Source: Rhinopithecus roxellana | Lineage: Eukaryota; Chordata; Mammalia; Primates; Cercopithecidae | Assembly: GCF_007565055.1 (NCBI RefSeq) | Contig: NC_044560.1 | Span: forward strand, 48,507,030 to 48,571,029 | DNA length: 64,000 bases | Direction: 5' to 3' | Shown: positions 44,130 through 54,984 of the stretch, piece after piece | Layout of the letters: each line of letters opens with the position of its first letter | How positions within the stretch are numbered: the stretch's first letter is position 1 | Made by a program: the position numbers and the translations under genes | The notes under the pieces: generated by a model | What the model was told of the DNA's origin: nothing | Database searches by the model: none | The model's input: only the letters and a program-made list of their open reading frames with translations

Positions 44130-44690
44130 TTTGGTCCTTAGCCCTTCAGATTCCTGTTCCAGTCTCTTCCTGGAATGATTTTCTAAAGTATAAATTAGAC
44201 CATGATTTTTTCTTTGTTAAACTCTTCAAAGACTGGCTGTATCAGTATTAGTTGTTGATGGTGATTGTGCAGGATGTTGAAAATATAGGTTCTCTGCTCC
44301 TGTCTCAGACTTAGTAAATCACAATCTCCTGGCATGAGGCCAGTTATCTATAATTTCATTCAGCTGCCCTGTGAAACTGAGTTTGCACTCATTAGTGCTA
44401 CCTCTGCATGGTCTGACCCCAGCCTACTGTTGGCATTATCTCACCTCCTTCAGGTCACTGGCTATCTGTGGCCAAACCAACTGCTGACAGCTTTTGATAT
44501 GGTATATGTCTGTCCTTGCTCGTGCAACTTCCTCTGCTGGAATGACTTTCTTATCTCACTTTTCTACTTGGTAATCCCTTACACATTTTACAAGACTTCA
44601 CAGAGGAGATCTTCTGTGAGGGTTTTCCTGCCCCCCATCCAGGAAGAATTGATTATGTATTCTTTACAGGTTCCCCAATAGGTTACACAG
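44130..44690 (+). mobile_element. L2 LINE body to 3' region, interrupted
   Basis: Forward L2: TTAAACTCTTCAAAGACTGG, GCTACCTCTGCATGGTCTGA, CTCTGCTGGAATGACTTTC and AAGACTTCACAGAGGAGATC. A MER5A-like piece sits at about 44250-44335. The 115-codon plus frame at 44334-44681 follows the old L2 region but has no intact domain. Confidence 0.65.
44250..44335 (-). mobile_element. MER5A-like hAT fragment
   Basis: CAGACTTAGTAAATCACAAT followed by CTCCTGGCATGAGGCC resembles the central MER5A segment (CAGACCTACTGAATCAGAAT and a G-rich continuation). It lies inside the L2. Confidence 0.5.
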
Positions 44691-45959
44691 AATCTGAAAA
44701 TTAAGTACATAACTCCTTAATATAAACATTTGGCTTCTTGCTTGTGAGCATGTAAGTGGCTGGATATAAGTAGTATTATTTGTCTTTATATCATCAGATC
44801 CTGCATATAGCATATGGCCAAGAAAATCTTGATAAAGAAATACAGTCCACCTTGTGAAATTATGAACCCTCTTATAGAGATGTGTAGCTGTGATGAATGA
44901 GGGCACAGGACCACAAGTTGTAAAAGATCCCTTTGCCTTAGTTATGGTAAGAAACAAATCACTCTCTTTGGATCATTAAACTTGGCCCATTTCATCTGAG
45001 GCTTTGGAGAATCTGTTTCCATTGAATGCTGCCTTCTCCTCTTTAGGGCAGTTAGCAGTTTCAGTGTGCAGCTGTGGCATTAATACAGGTGCTGACATAT
45101 CAGGATGCTCAAAGAGCAAACGTTTTTGGAGTGGGAAGATTACCAAAGCTTTTCATTTTAGTCCAACCCACAGGCACATGGATGATCTAAATGGCATGCT
45201 ATTTTATCCATCTGTGGTCTCCCAGGGAAGTGTGCTGTATTTTATGGACAATCTCTTGACAGGAGATATATTGTCCAGTGGTTTTTCTACCTGTTGTTTG
45301 AATCATAATTGAAGGTCAGATATATTATGGCTCACCTGCCAATGCTAACTACCTTTCATAAAATTATGGTCCTGCTGAATGGATGAATGCCCCTTAGTAC
45401 ACACTTTCCGTCAGAGTTTTGGAGGTAATGGTTACTGATGCCAGTTGGTTTTTGGCAACAGCAATAAACTTCAAGCCATAGACAATGAGAACCCATGGAC
45501 CTTGTGATGTGTGGCTCATGCCTTAAGATCTTTACAGAGAATACAAATGGTGATGTTAAATCAGATTGAACTTTCTCCTACTCTCCTTAAGCCTCTTTTC
45601 TTCTCCAGTGTCATGTTCCGCTGCTATAAAAAAAAGTTAAGGGTCTGTCAAGCAGATATTTATTCTTTGCTGAGTCAGAAGCTCACTCTATAGCCACATA
45701 TTTTTTACTCTTTTTCCATGTAGGAACAGTGATTTTGAACTCTAGTTAGGTGATGAATTCTGCTGAGACATCCTCATATGAAGACGGTACATGCAAATTA
45801 AATTTAAAGTATAAACTTGGGTACTACTTGGGGAATGAGGTACATAGGTTCATAGTCCAGCAACTGTCACATTTCTATAGTTCTTGACCTTTTATTAATT
45901 TTTGCCACTTGTATGATGAAAGTAATGCACTAGAATGTTGCCAGCGTGTACTCTAAGAT
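44691..45959. other. Single-copy DNA with open frames
   Basis: A 102-codon plus frame (45004-45312) and a 97-codon minus frame (44664-44957) are not explained by any repeat I recognise. Neither shows a known domain or signal peptide, so no gene is called. Confidence 0.4.
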
Positions 45960-46110
45960 AAACAGAACTGGGTTGAAGTCCTACCATTGCCACTATAAAT
46001 GCATGGCCTTGAGTGAGTTATTCTATGTTCCTGAGAGATAATGGTGGCAAAGTACCATATAGAGCATATAGTAAGCACTGAGTAAATATCAGTTATTTTA
46101 AATCATTTTA
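45960..46110 (+). mobile_element. MIR SINE, 3' part
   Basis: AGAACTGGGTTGAAGTCCTA, CATTGCCACTATAAATGC, CCTTGAGTGAGTTATTC and ATAGTAAGCACTGAGTAAAT match MIR. Confidence 0.75.
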
Positions 46111-46464
46111 TCAATGCCTACCTTCTTTTATGGTTATTAATAATATATTAATCCTTAATATATATCTCTGCCTCAACATTATAACAAGACAAGAGTTCTA
46201 TACTGATCATTTCACCTACAATTCTCTAAAAGTATGCATATTGGAATTTTGATTATATTACTATACATAAAAATTTTGATTGTACTTTGATATAACTCTA
46301 GTACTAATTTTTTCCTAGAAATACAGGTTTCCTGGAAGTGACTTATCCAGATGTGTTATATGAAAAGGCATACATAATAATAATTTTCTACTAGGAAGAC
46401 TTTGTGTTGCACCTAACATATAGAAAGATCCAGGAAAGATAAAAAAAACGTGAGTTTGGGTTAC
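46111..46464. other. AT-rich single-copy DNA
   Basis: 46130-46320 is very AT-rich, with repeated TTTTGATTRTA motifs (near 46247 and 46273). No gene was found. Confidence 0.4.
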
Positions 46465-46680
46465 AGTGAGACTAAAAGCATGGTGGCCACACCTTGGCTC
46501 TTTTAATTACATTCTGTATAAATTTGGGCCAATGAACCTCTCTAAATTTCAGTTTCCCTTTTTGCAAAATGAGAACAATAAAATGTACCTGCTTCTTAGA
46601 AATTTTGTGAGAATAGTTTAAGAAAAACAGAGGTGAGACACTTAGAATAGTATCTGACACATAGTAATTAATGAATACAT
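46465..46680 (+). mobile_element. MIR SINE, near full length
   Basis: TACAGTGAGACTAAAAGCAT, CCACACCTTGGCTC, TAAATTTGGGCCAATGAACC, AATTTCAGTTTCCC, TTGCAAAATGAGAACAATAA and AGTATCTGACACATAGTAAT follow the MIR order. Confidence 0.88.
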
Positions 46681-47518
46681 GCTCACATCCATATAGTAGA
46701 CTTGATCTGTCCAAAATCTAGTACCTAAAGAGACAGACAAAATAGGAACAACAACAATGAAAACATTCTTAGCAATAAGTGGAAATCTATAGGAAACGTT
46801 CACTATTATTTTCTGGTGCCATTTCAAAGAAATTTCAGATTCACCAGAGTTTTGGGGAAATGGCATTTGAAAGATGTGCAACAAAATGTGAAAAATATGA
46901 AATATGAAAGCTGATTATAAAATATGACTTATTTGAAATATTTTTCATTTAAAGGCTTCCTACTAGTGACCCTCCAGGGAGAAATTGAGGCAGCACAGCT
47001 CAGTGTTGTGGTCATCTGATCCTTGTCCTTCTACAGCCATTGCTGACTGAGAAAGAAATGAAAACTGAAATGTGGTAACTGACAGGAAGGATTTCTCAGG
47101 CATATGAAAAAAAAGTCACCTAGTGACATAACCAAGCAGTGACATTGAAAGCAAGCACTCCAAGGTTTTTCATTTAGTGGGACTAATGATCAAGTCCCAG
47201 ACTACCCTTTAGTGCTTCTTTGGCTTCATATAGCAGAACACAAAGCTTGAAGGTGCTAATGAATTAATAGATGAATGAGTAAATAAAATGTGGAGATATT
47301 CAGCAAAAGCTACTTTTATCAGATGCTTTGCAGAGGACAAGAGCTCAAGAAATAGTGAATTCATTAATTAGTTAAATAATTGGGAGATAGGGGCAGGTGA
47401 CTCTTGAACCCCAGTGACTCAGGGATAATTGTAATTTTCCATCAATATTTGAAAGCATTTCTCAAACAATCTTTGTTTTTAACTGAATAATTTTGAGATT
47501 TTTCCAAATATTTACCAG
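46681..47518. other. Single-copy DNA, no gene seen
   Basis: An overlapping minus frame of 80 codons (46642-46884) is unassigned. The stretch ends at the A run at 47521, but nothing upstream of the run looks like a processed transcript. Confidence 0.4.
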
Positions 47519-47520
47519 CT

Positions 47521-47543
47521 AAAAAAAAAAAAAAAAAAAAAAA
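47521..47543. repeat. A(23) homopolymer
   Basis: An uninterrupted run of 23 A without a recognisable retroposed sequence before it and without a clear flanking target duplication. Confidence 0.9.
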
Positions 47544-47889
47544 GTCAGCATCTTTTCTACGACTTGGCCATTCCTGTAATGTGCAGGGAAAATGGCAGGC
47601 TAATTTTTGACATGGAAAGTGAGATGTTGCCTGTGGGAGACTGGATCACCCGATAGTTCTTGATTCTTAGTGATTGATGTAAAAAACTATTTGAAGTTGA
47701 AAAACTATATATAAGTTATGTTTCAGTCTCACTCTTACCACTAGTCACAACAATATCCCTATGTTTTTTGTCTGCATATAGTCCTTTAAGAAAAGTATCT
47801 CTATCTAAAATAGACCAATAGTATTTTGACTCATTATTCTGTCTCTTTTTAACTTCAGGTTTTTAAAGGTTGGGGCTTCTTAGTACAGA
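47544..47889. other. Single-copy DNA, no gene seen
   Basis: No repeat or gene was recognised. Confidence 0.35.
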
Positions 47890-47896
47890 CCTTAGG

Positions 47897-48170
47897 GGTT
47901 TTTTTTGAGACGGAGTCTCACTCTGTTCCTCAGGATGCACTGCAATGGCATGATCTTGTCTCACTGCAACCTCCACCTCCCAGATTCAAGGCCTCCCGAA
48001 CAGCTGGGATTACAGGCTCCCACCACCACACCCGGTTAATTTTGTCTTTTTAGTAGAGACAGGGTTTCACCATGTTGGGCAGGCTGGTCTCAAACTCCTG
48101 ATCTCAGGTGGTCCACCCTCCTCAGCCTCCCAAGTGCTGGGATTACAGACGTGAGCCACCGCACCCAGCC
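47897..48170 (-). mobile_element. AluS SINE with internal deletion
   Basis: A reverse Alu with a short T run (9). About 25 bases are missing near 47990, between GATTCAAG and GCCTCCCGAAC. The 7-bp CCTTAGG repeats at 47890-47896 and 48171-48177 mark the target duplication. Confidence 0.95.
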
Positions 48171-48177
48171 CCTTAGG

Positions 48178-48719
48178 TCATTTTTAAGACATGGTGTTCT
48201 TTCAGCTATTAGAAAGGGTCAGAAACCTTTTGTGCTATCTTCAGGCATCTGTGGGAATATTGGCTATCATATCTGAAAGTGAAGTTCACATGCCTAGCAA
48301 GGGATTATTTATTTGTCTAATTAACACATTGAAAATGATTACTGGAATGAGGCATAAAACTACAATATAGGCCATCCCAGGAGTGGTAACTCCCAAAGAA
48401 GCATATTTTCTTTTAAGCCCTGTCATTTTAGCCATGAAACTTCAAGTGTATAATTGTGTTTTTATATAATAGGTAGGAGTGTTTTCTAAGAGAACATTAT
48501 TAAACAAAGATTACTGAAACTTTGAATTGGTTTCTGCTCTTGGAGTTTGACATGTATTTTGATTCACTTAGGTTTTCCCACCCTTATTAAGAAAGTCCTA
48601 TTGGCTAACTTTTTAATATCAAGAATGCATTATGCTGCATTATAAAGGTCCACATGCTTTTTAAGAGTTAGCTAAATACAGGATATTATGACTCTTTCAT
48701 CCCATAGGAGTCTAGAGTT
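48178..48719. other. Single-copy DNA, no gene seen
   Basis: No repeat or gene was recognised. Confidence 0.35.
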
Positions 48720-49247
48720 ACACTGTCCAACGTGGTAGCCCCTAGTCAAATGTGGCTATTTAAATTTAAACTTAATTTTGTTAAAAGTAAGCAAAATTAG
48801 TTGGGCATGGTGGCTCACGCCTGTAATCCCAGCACTTTGGGAGGCCAAGGTGGGCAAATCACGAGGTCAGGAGATCAAGACCATCCTGGCTAACGCGGTG
48901 AAACCCTGTCTCTACTAAAAATACAAAAAAATTAGCCGAGTGTGGTGGCGGGCGCCTATAGTCCCAGCTACTCAGGAGGCTGAGGCAGGAGAATGGCATG
49001 AACCCACGAGGCAGAGCTTGCAGTGAGCCGAGATTGCGTCACTGCACTCCAGCCTGGGTGACAGAGCGAGACTCTGTCTCAAAAACAAAAACAAAAAACA
49101 AAAAACAAACAAAAAAAGTGAGCAAAATCACAAATTCAGTTTCTCAGTCACAGTAGTCACATTTCAAGCACTGCAGAGGTGCAAATGGCTATGGTATTGG
49201 ACATCATAGTTTCCATCAGTATTGAATGTTCCGTTGAACAGCACTAA
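48720..49247 (+). mobile_element. hAT-type MITE, split by AluY
   Basis: The left part has ACTGTCCAACGTGGTAGCC and AATGTGGCTATTTAAATTTA. The right part has TTCAGTTTCTCAGTCACAG, GTCACATTTCAAGCACTG, ATGGTATTGGACATC and a GTTGAACAGCACT end. This family ends in TGTCCAA / TTGGACA-type inverted repeats. Without the Alu, about 200 bp remain. Confidence 0.75.
48799..49113 (+). mobile_element. AluY SINE
   Basis: CACGAGGTCAGGAGATCAAG and CATCCTGGCTAACGCGG identify AluY. The tail is of AAAAAC type. The target duplication is AAAAGTAAGCAAAAT (48783-48797) and AAAAGTGAGCAAAAT (49114-49128), inside a hAT MITE. Confidence 0.95.
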
Positions 49248-50559
49248 TCTAGGGTAACCAACAAAGGTATCTCAAATATAATGGAGATCTGCACGGTAAG
49301 TCCCATTATGGTGCACTCATCACTATTAGCTCAGGAAATGGGCAGAAAATGTATTTATCCGGAATGACATAGAGCCTTCCATAGTCAATTACTTGTGTGT
49401 CACTATTTTTGTCCCCTTTGCTACTCCCGTTTCTTCAATTAACTTTTTGTTTCTCAAATATTTCTTTAAGAATGGCGGCACACTGTCTGGTAGGGGGTAA
49501 GGAGAGAAAGGAAAAAGGATTAGAGGGCACACTGATGTCTAAGCAATAAAACCCCAGTATTTTGGGTTGAGAAGTTCTCACATTGTAATAAGTTCTAAAG
49601 TTTCAGTTTAGAAAAAAAGGACTCTTTACAGTGTTGATTTCTGCTTTTTCTGGCAAACCTTAACTTCCTGGTTCAAAGAAAAGACGTGTATAAATGAGAC
49701 CCACAAGGCTTCTTTGACATCAAATCTCTCTTACAGCAGAACATTTTGATAAGTTGAGTGTAAATGAACCAGAAACATATGGATTAAATTTCCCCATGAT
49801 AGTAAGAGGTTAGAAAAATTGTGGTGGGAAAGTACCTGGGAAAATGCATTTGGGGGCTTGCTGGGCCCTTGATGTTTAAAAATCAGAGCATATTATTTTG
49901 CTGGAAGCAAACTGTAAAGTAGAACCAGTCACCTCAGTTCTGTTCCTTGTGCAAAGCTTCTGAGGAAAACTGGAAATGACAGTTGTGTTTCCCTTTTAGC
50001 TGATAGGACTGTGATGATGTAAGTTGAGAGGGAGCTGGTGCCCATACCTGGCACAGTGGTGGGAAAAATGGAGTGTGGTGTGGAGTAGGGTGGAGTGGGG
50101 TGCTTATCTTGACCAACAGGTGCTACAGAGAGAGTGGCAGAGAACAGACAGTCTGCAGACCAAGAAGTTTAAAACAAACAAACAAACAAACAAAAAAAAC
50201 AGTTGGCAAGTCACCCCTGAAAGCTAAAGAATTCTTTACTCTGCTACAGTGTTTCTCACACAGGTGAAGCTTAGACATAAAAGACATTAAAGTCTCCTAA
50301 TATATAATATATTGACTGAAAATTTGATGATGTGGGGATTCTTGTATTCTTGACTGTGACTCTCTATGTGTTCCATGTTTTGTGATTGTTACTTTTGTGT
50401 CATTGTCAACTATCAGTCACTGTGTTCATGTGTTGTGTTCATGTTACCCACCTATCTTCTGTGAGGAGAACAAACTATGTTTTTATTTCTTTATAAAAAA
50501 GGAATGCAGCTGCCCTCTTGGTACCCAAATTCTTGTCCAGCATCTAGGAAGAATCAGGT
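49248..50559. other. Single-copy DNA with a CAAA repeat
   Basis: 50173-50202 holds an AAACAAACAAACAAAC-type repeat. 50350-50445 is rich in TGTGTTCATG-like words. The 60-67-codon frames near 49934-50267 read across these. No gene was called. Confidence 0.4.
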
Positions 50560-50960
50560 CACATGAATGAATGGAAGGGTAATGAATGTGGAGGATTTTA
50601 TTGTGCGTTGGAAGTGGCTCTCAGTGGGATGGGGAACTAGAAAGGAGATGGAGTGCGAAGATGGTCTTCACCCAGAGTTTGGCCATTCTTAGCCAAATTG
50701 TTCTTCAAAATTCCACTATCAAGCCATCCCTCTGAGGTCAAGCTGTATCTCTCTGATGTCCAGCTGCTTTTTCTCTTCTCTCCTTGTCTCTTGCTCTGCT
50801 CTGCCACTCAGCTGCTCTGCTTCTCTGCCACCCCTCTGCCAGGGCAGATGGAGTTTTCATGGGTACAGTGGAGGGGGGCGGGTGGGCCAAAAAACAACAT
50901 TGAGAAGGAAAATAGTAATGCATGTTCTCACTTTGGGCCACAGTCCCAGGCTTGAATGTG
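50560..50960 (-). mobile_element. Possible ERV1-type LTR
   Basis: GGATTTTATTGTGCG (a reversed polyadenylation signal), GGCTCTCAGTGGGATGGGG, GAGATGGAGTGCGAAGATGG, a pyrimidine-rich CTCTGCTCTGCCACTC block and GGTGGGCCAAAAAACAAC give a typical reversed-LTR look. I cannot name the family; the 100- and 109-codon frames in it are low-complexity. Confidence 0.4.
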
Positions 50961-51644
50961 TGGCCCTTACTGGGGAGTGCCATCTTCTACCCAGTATTTC
51001 CATGCCTCCTGTCCATATCACTAATATTTTGGGGATTTATTCAAAATGCATGGATAGGAGACCCTCTTTAACTATTACAGGTTAATACAAATGCTGTCTT
51101 GGCAGGTTTAGGTGGGAGAAATGCCTTGTTTTCTACTGTCTTGGAGATCTCAAGATCATCACCCAGACTTCAAAGACAAACAGGAAAGGGGCTACTCTAG
51201 TGTGAAATCTTATATTTACATTCCTGATCACTCACTGAGAACCTTAGTAAATATGATTTAACACGTACTATTTACCTGAATATTTCTCCACCTACAGGAG
51301 ATTAGAAGTAGCAAGCTATGTGAGAAAAGGGAAAAGAAGGAGTGATAAGCAGATTAGAGAAAGTTTGAGAAAACCTATTAAGGAAGATGAAGAGAGTGAG
51401 TTAATGTGATATTTGCAACATGCATCACTTATAAACAATAACTACTGCTTGATTAATTAAAAATATAAACAAAAAAAGGAATGCTAATGGACATTAAAGA
51501 TACATTTACATTGATAAAATCTCGCTATTTTCTCTTTTCTAAAACTTTCAAAGACTAGCCATTGTTTCAGAAGCAAAAAATGTAAGTACCTTAGAGAGAC
51601 CCAGCTCTTCAGGACTAGCCCGTATAATACAGATAAAGCAGGGC
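50961..51644. other. Single-copy DNA, no gene seen
   Basis: No repeat or gene was recognised. Confidence 0.35.
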
Positions 51645-51890
51645 CCAGTACTTAAGAGCAAGCTGTAAAAATAGCCCCAGTTTAAGCCTAGGCTCTACCA
51701 GTTTCCTACTGAGTAAACTTGGCCAAGTCACAGGATCTTTCTGCATCTCAGTTTCCTCATCTGTAAAATGGGAAAAGTAATAGTGGTATGACATAAAGTT
51801 ATGTGAGGATTAAATGATTTATTATACTTAAGGTCTTAGACCAGTGTTGCATACATAGTTAATACTCAAATGTCAGCTACTACTCTTTCC
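51645..51890 (+). mobile_element. MIR SINE, near full length
   Basis: GGCCCAGTACTTAAGAGCAA, TCTACCAGTTTCCTACTG, CTTGGCCAAGTCACAGGATC, TCAGTTTCCTCATCTGTAAA, ATGTGAGGATTAAATGATT and CAGTGTTGCATACATAGTTA follow MIR closely. This is one of the best-kept copies here. Confidence 0.92.
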
Positions 51891-52214
51891 TCTCCTGCAG
51901 GAACTCCCAGCTGCCTCACCTACTACTCTGTGTGTGAGTCCGAACTGCTTTTCATCAGTGCTAGTCTGTAATTATCATTTCTTTCTGACACACATGTATT
52001 ATTTTAAAACTCAATAAAAATACAGACTTTTCTAAAAAGGCTTTATTTGATTAAATCTTCATCTCTGTAATAGAAACTTTATCTGCATTTTTGAATCTTA
52101 CATCTTTTCTGTATTTTTCACAGTTTTTTACAGTATAAAGAAACCCTTCTAATATATTTCTTGCCCAACTACTATTATTTCTGCTATTGCGAACTCCTAC
52201 TGCTGCTGCTGGCT
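51891..52214. other. AT-rich single-copy DNA
   Basis: No repeat or gene was recognised. Confidence 0.35.
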
Positions 52215-52311
52215 ACCATTTCTTGGGAGCTTACTCTGTCAGGCACTGTGCCATGTGCTTCATATGCATTATCCACTTTAAATCTTACAAAAACTTTAGG
52301 AGGTTAGTACT
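52215..52311 (-). mobile_element. MIR SINE, first part (split)
   Basis: Reverse MIR: GGGAGCTTACTCTGTCAGGC, ACTGTGCCATGTGCTTCATA, TTATCCACTTTAAATCTTAC and AGGAGGTTAGTACTATTC. The next MIR base block follows only after an L2 fragment. Confidence 0.8.
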
Positions 52312-52440
52312 ATTCATTCATTTAAATCATGTTTATTCAGGGCTTACTTTGTGCATGTCAATGTTCCAGACAGTGAGAATCTACTCATACTAGTGAGCAA
52401 AACAAAGTTCCTATCTTTGTGGAAACTTCATTCTGTTGCT
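52312..52440 (-). mobile_element. L2 LINE 3' end inside a MIR
   Basis: Reversed L2 tail: ATTCATTTAAATCATGTTTA, CAGGGCTTACTTTGTGC, CAATGTTCCAGACAGTGAG, GTGAGCAAAACAAAGTTCC and TTTGTGGAAACTTCATTCTG. It is bounded on both sides by parts of the same MIR. Confidence 0.75.
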
Positions 52441-52545
52441 CCCATTTTAAGAAGTTATCTGAGTCTTGGGCAATTAACAGAGTGAAAGAGGTATTAGCCA
52501 GGCCCAAGGCTGTTGATTCTAGGTCCCATGCACAGCCACCTTTTC
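52441..52545 (-). mobile_element. MIR SINE, second part (split)
   Basis: CCCATTTTAAGAAGTTATCT, AGCCAGGCCCAAGGCTG and TTGATTCTAGGTCCCATG continue reverse MIR from the position where 52311 stopped. Confidence 0.65.
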
Positions 52546-52654
52546 AAGGTGTCATTGTGAAATTTCAGTTTTCTTCCAGTTTCTATTTTTTCCTTTTCCT
52601 TCCCAACTATTCCATTTCCTGTTTGGAGATCCATAGGGTTCCAAGGAAATTGAT

Positions 52655-53110
52655 TCTGTCTTAGCTCCAGGGATGGACAATGTGACCTAGTCTAAGGGAA
52701 AATAACCCATGACTTTAACTATGCATACCACAGGGACTGGTTCAGGGGTACAAATGTGACTCAAGCTGGTCAAAGCAGTGAATCCACTTTCTTTGGATTG
52801 AGGGACAAAAGTACTCTTTCTTCCTGTGGATAGCGTAATGTTTGTATAGGAAGCCTGAAACTGCTATAGTCAATTTTTCCTCTATGAGAGAAGCCAGTGT
52901 GAAAATCAAGTCAATTCATGGAGGAAGGCAGAACCAAGAGAATTTCAGAGAAAAGAAATTAGAGCTCTAATGACATTATGAACTTCTGGTTCAAACTATG
53001 CCTAAAACTCCTGTATTTCTGAACTTGTAAGAATCACAAGGCAATAAACTCCTTTTATTTTTAATCAGTTTTATTTTAGTAGCCTGTGTTTTAACTGTTG
53101 TTTTGCTTTG
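52655..53110 (+). mobile_element. Possible old LTR (ERVL-like)
   Basis: GACCTAGTCTAAGGGAAAA, GAAGCCTGAAACTGCTATAG, GGAAGGCAGAACCAAGAG, TCTAATGACATTATGAAC and a GGCAATAAACTCCTTTTATT polyadenylation segment resemble an old mammalian LTR. The family is uncertain. Confidence 0.45.
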
Positions 53111-53369
53111 TAACTGAAAGCATCTTAAATGATAGACAAAACAAATGTCAGTGCCTGTTCTTCCCCTTGGCTCCACTCATTACTTTCATCTCTCCTTCAT
53201 CTCATCTTAACTTATCTTTTTTTACTCCACTTTCTTCTTTTCTCTTTCCTACTTCCCCACCCTTTCATTCTGCCAAAATTCATATGGCTTCTATCAACAC
53301 TACTTGTAAGCACATTATCAGATGTAATAATGAACTCACAAAATATTTATTTCATTAAAAAAAATACAT

Positions 53370-53680
53370 AGGGCCAGAAGGGACCTTGAGAAATGATGTA
53401 TTCCAGCTCCTTCCTTCAGGTAGGTAAGTTATTATTAGTCTCATAAGGCAGATGAAGCCCAGAAATATTAAACAACTTGTTCAAGGTGGTTAACAACAGA
53501 CTGGGAAATCAACCCTAAATCAGAGGGTCAGAGAATCATGGCATTCAAAAACTGTAAGGATCTCAGAGAGTCTCTGGGTTCAACCCACTCATTTTATACT
53601 TTGGGAAACTGAATATTGATAAGGTTTAGTGACATGCTTAAATTCACATTGCTAATCTGAGGTAGACCTAGGACAAACAT
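53370..53680 (+). repeat. Two ancient related repeat copies in tandem
   Basis: 53370-53520 has GGGCCAGAAGGGACCTTGAG, ATGAAGCCCAGAAATAT and CAACTTGTTCAAGG. 53530-53680 has ATTCAAAAACTGTAAGGATC, AACCCACTCATTTTATAC and TTTAGTGACATGC. Both follow the 'ctggaagggacctt ... ttttacagatgaggaaactga' pattern of an old mammalian element whose name I do not recall. Confidence 0.45.
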
Positions 53681-54398
53681 AAACTTTCTGAAGCCCTCTC
53701 CAGTGTTATTTCCATTACATTAAACTGGTTCTGCCTTTTAAAGTCATTTTTAAAATACGTTGGGTCAGGTCATTATTGAAATTAATCTGCCATACTTGAG
53801 GAGATCCAGTGCTTTATCCAAATGGCTTGTTAAATCCCCTCTCTTGCCTTCATCTCTGTTGGAGCCAGATTCATTCACAACACAGGACCCAAGGACTCAG
53901 AAATAACTTTAACCATAAATTCATAATGCTCTTTTACCCTTGGTTGAAATCAGTTACTTTACTCAAAAAGTGTTCTTAATTAATTTTTAATACACAGTTT
54001 TCTTCCTTTCTTAAAATTAACTCCAGTGTTTGTGGTGGAGCAGGGGTTTGGGTAGTAAAAGCTGACTTTCCCACCACCAACGCACTTACATGAAACAGTC
54101 TGGATTTTTGTTATGAAAATACTTTCCCAAGTAAAACACAACTACTTGAGGGAATTTTCTATCATTACAGCTGTTGTAACCTTGATTCCATTTCTTTTAG
54201 CTTTAGTGCCCAGAAACAATATAATCCCATGACACCCAAACAAGTAAGCATTTTTCCAGCCCAGTGGACTAGGCCTGATGCCACCAAATTGCTGAAGCTC
54301 CCTTCTTAACTGTTTACACAATTCTTCCAGGTTCAAACATAACTGTTCTTCTCTCCATTCTCCCTTCATCTGCAACTAACACCACTGTGGATCAAAAG
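53681..54398. other. Single-copy DNA, no gene seen
   Basis: A 77-codon minus frame (54142-54375) is without signature. No repeat was recognised. Confidence 0.35.
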
Positions 54399-54410
54399 CT
54401 CTTATTCAGT

Positions 54411-54736
54411 CCGGGTGCGGTGGCTCACGCCTGTAATCCCAGCACTTTGGGAGGCCGAAGCAGGCAGATCATGAGGTCAAGAGATCGAGACCATCCTGGA
54501 GAACACGGTGAAACCCCGTCTCTACTAAAATTACAAAAAAATTAGCCGGGCATGGTGATGGGCGTCTGTAGTCCCAGCTGCTCGGGAGGCTGAGGCAGGA
54601 GAATGGTGTGAGCCCGGGAGGTGGAGGTTGCAGTGAGCCGAGATCGCACCACTGCACTCCAGCCTGGGCGACAGAGTGAGACTCTGTCACAAAAACAAAA
54701 CAAAACAAACAAAAAAAAAAAAACAAAAAAAAAACC
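54411..54736 (+). mobile_element. AluSc/AluY SINE
   Basis: A full-length Alu with CATGAGGTCAAGAGATCGAG. It has a long A-rich tail with C interruptions. The perfect 12-bp duplication CTCTTATTCAGT flanks it (54399-54410, 54737-54748). Confidence 0.96.
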
Positions 54737-54984
54737 CTCTTATTCAGTCTCCCTTCCAAGTCCGCAACTCTCAATTTTCTGAGTGGGGAGTTGGGAGTGG
54801 GAGGGAGACTCCATTCCTCACTAGTCTTCTTAAGCATTCTTCACACTTGATGATCTTCTCTAATGAGATAGGTTCTAATATACACAATTGTATCTGCCAG
54901 GACTTTTATGTTATGACTGCGTACCAATAAATTCCAAATTCTCACTTGCATAAAGCAAGCAAGGTGTTTGTTTCATTTTGTTTT

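Noticed and set aside
46900..47543. Processed pseudogene ending in A(23)
   Set aside because: No coding or transcript-like sequence precedes the A run, and I could not find a target-site duplication flanking it.
54469..54837. 122-codon minus-strand open frame
   Set aside because: Antisense Alu reading with a phenylalanine run from the A tail.
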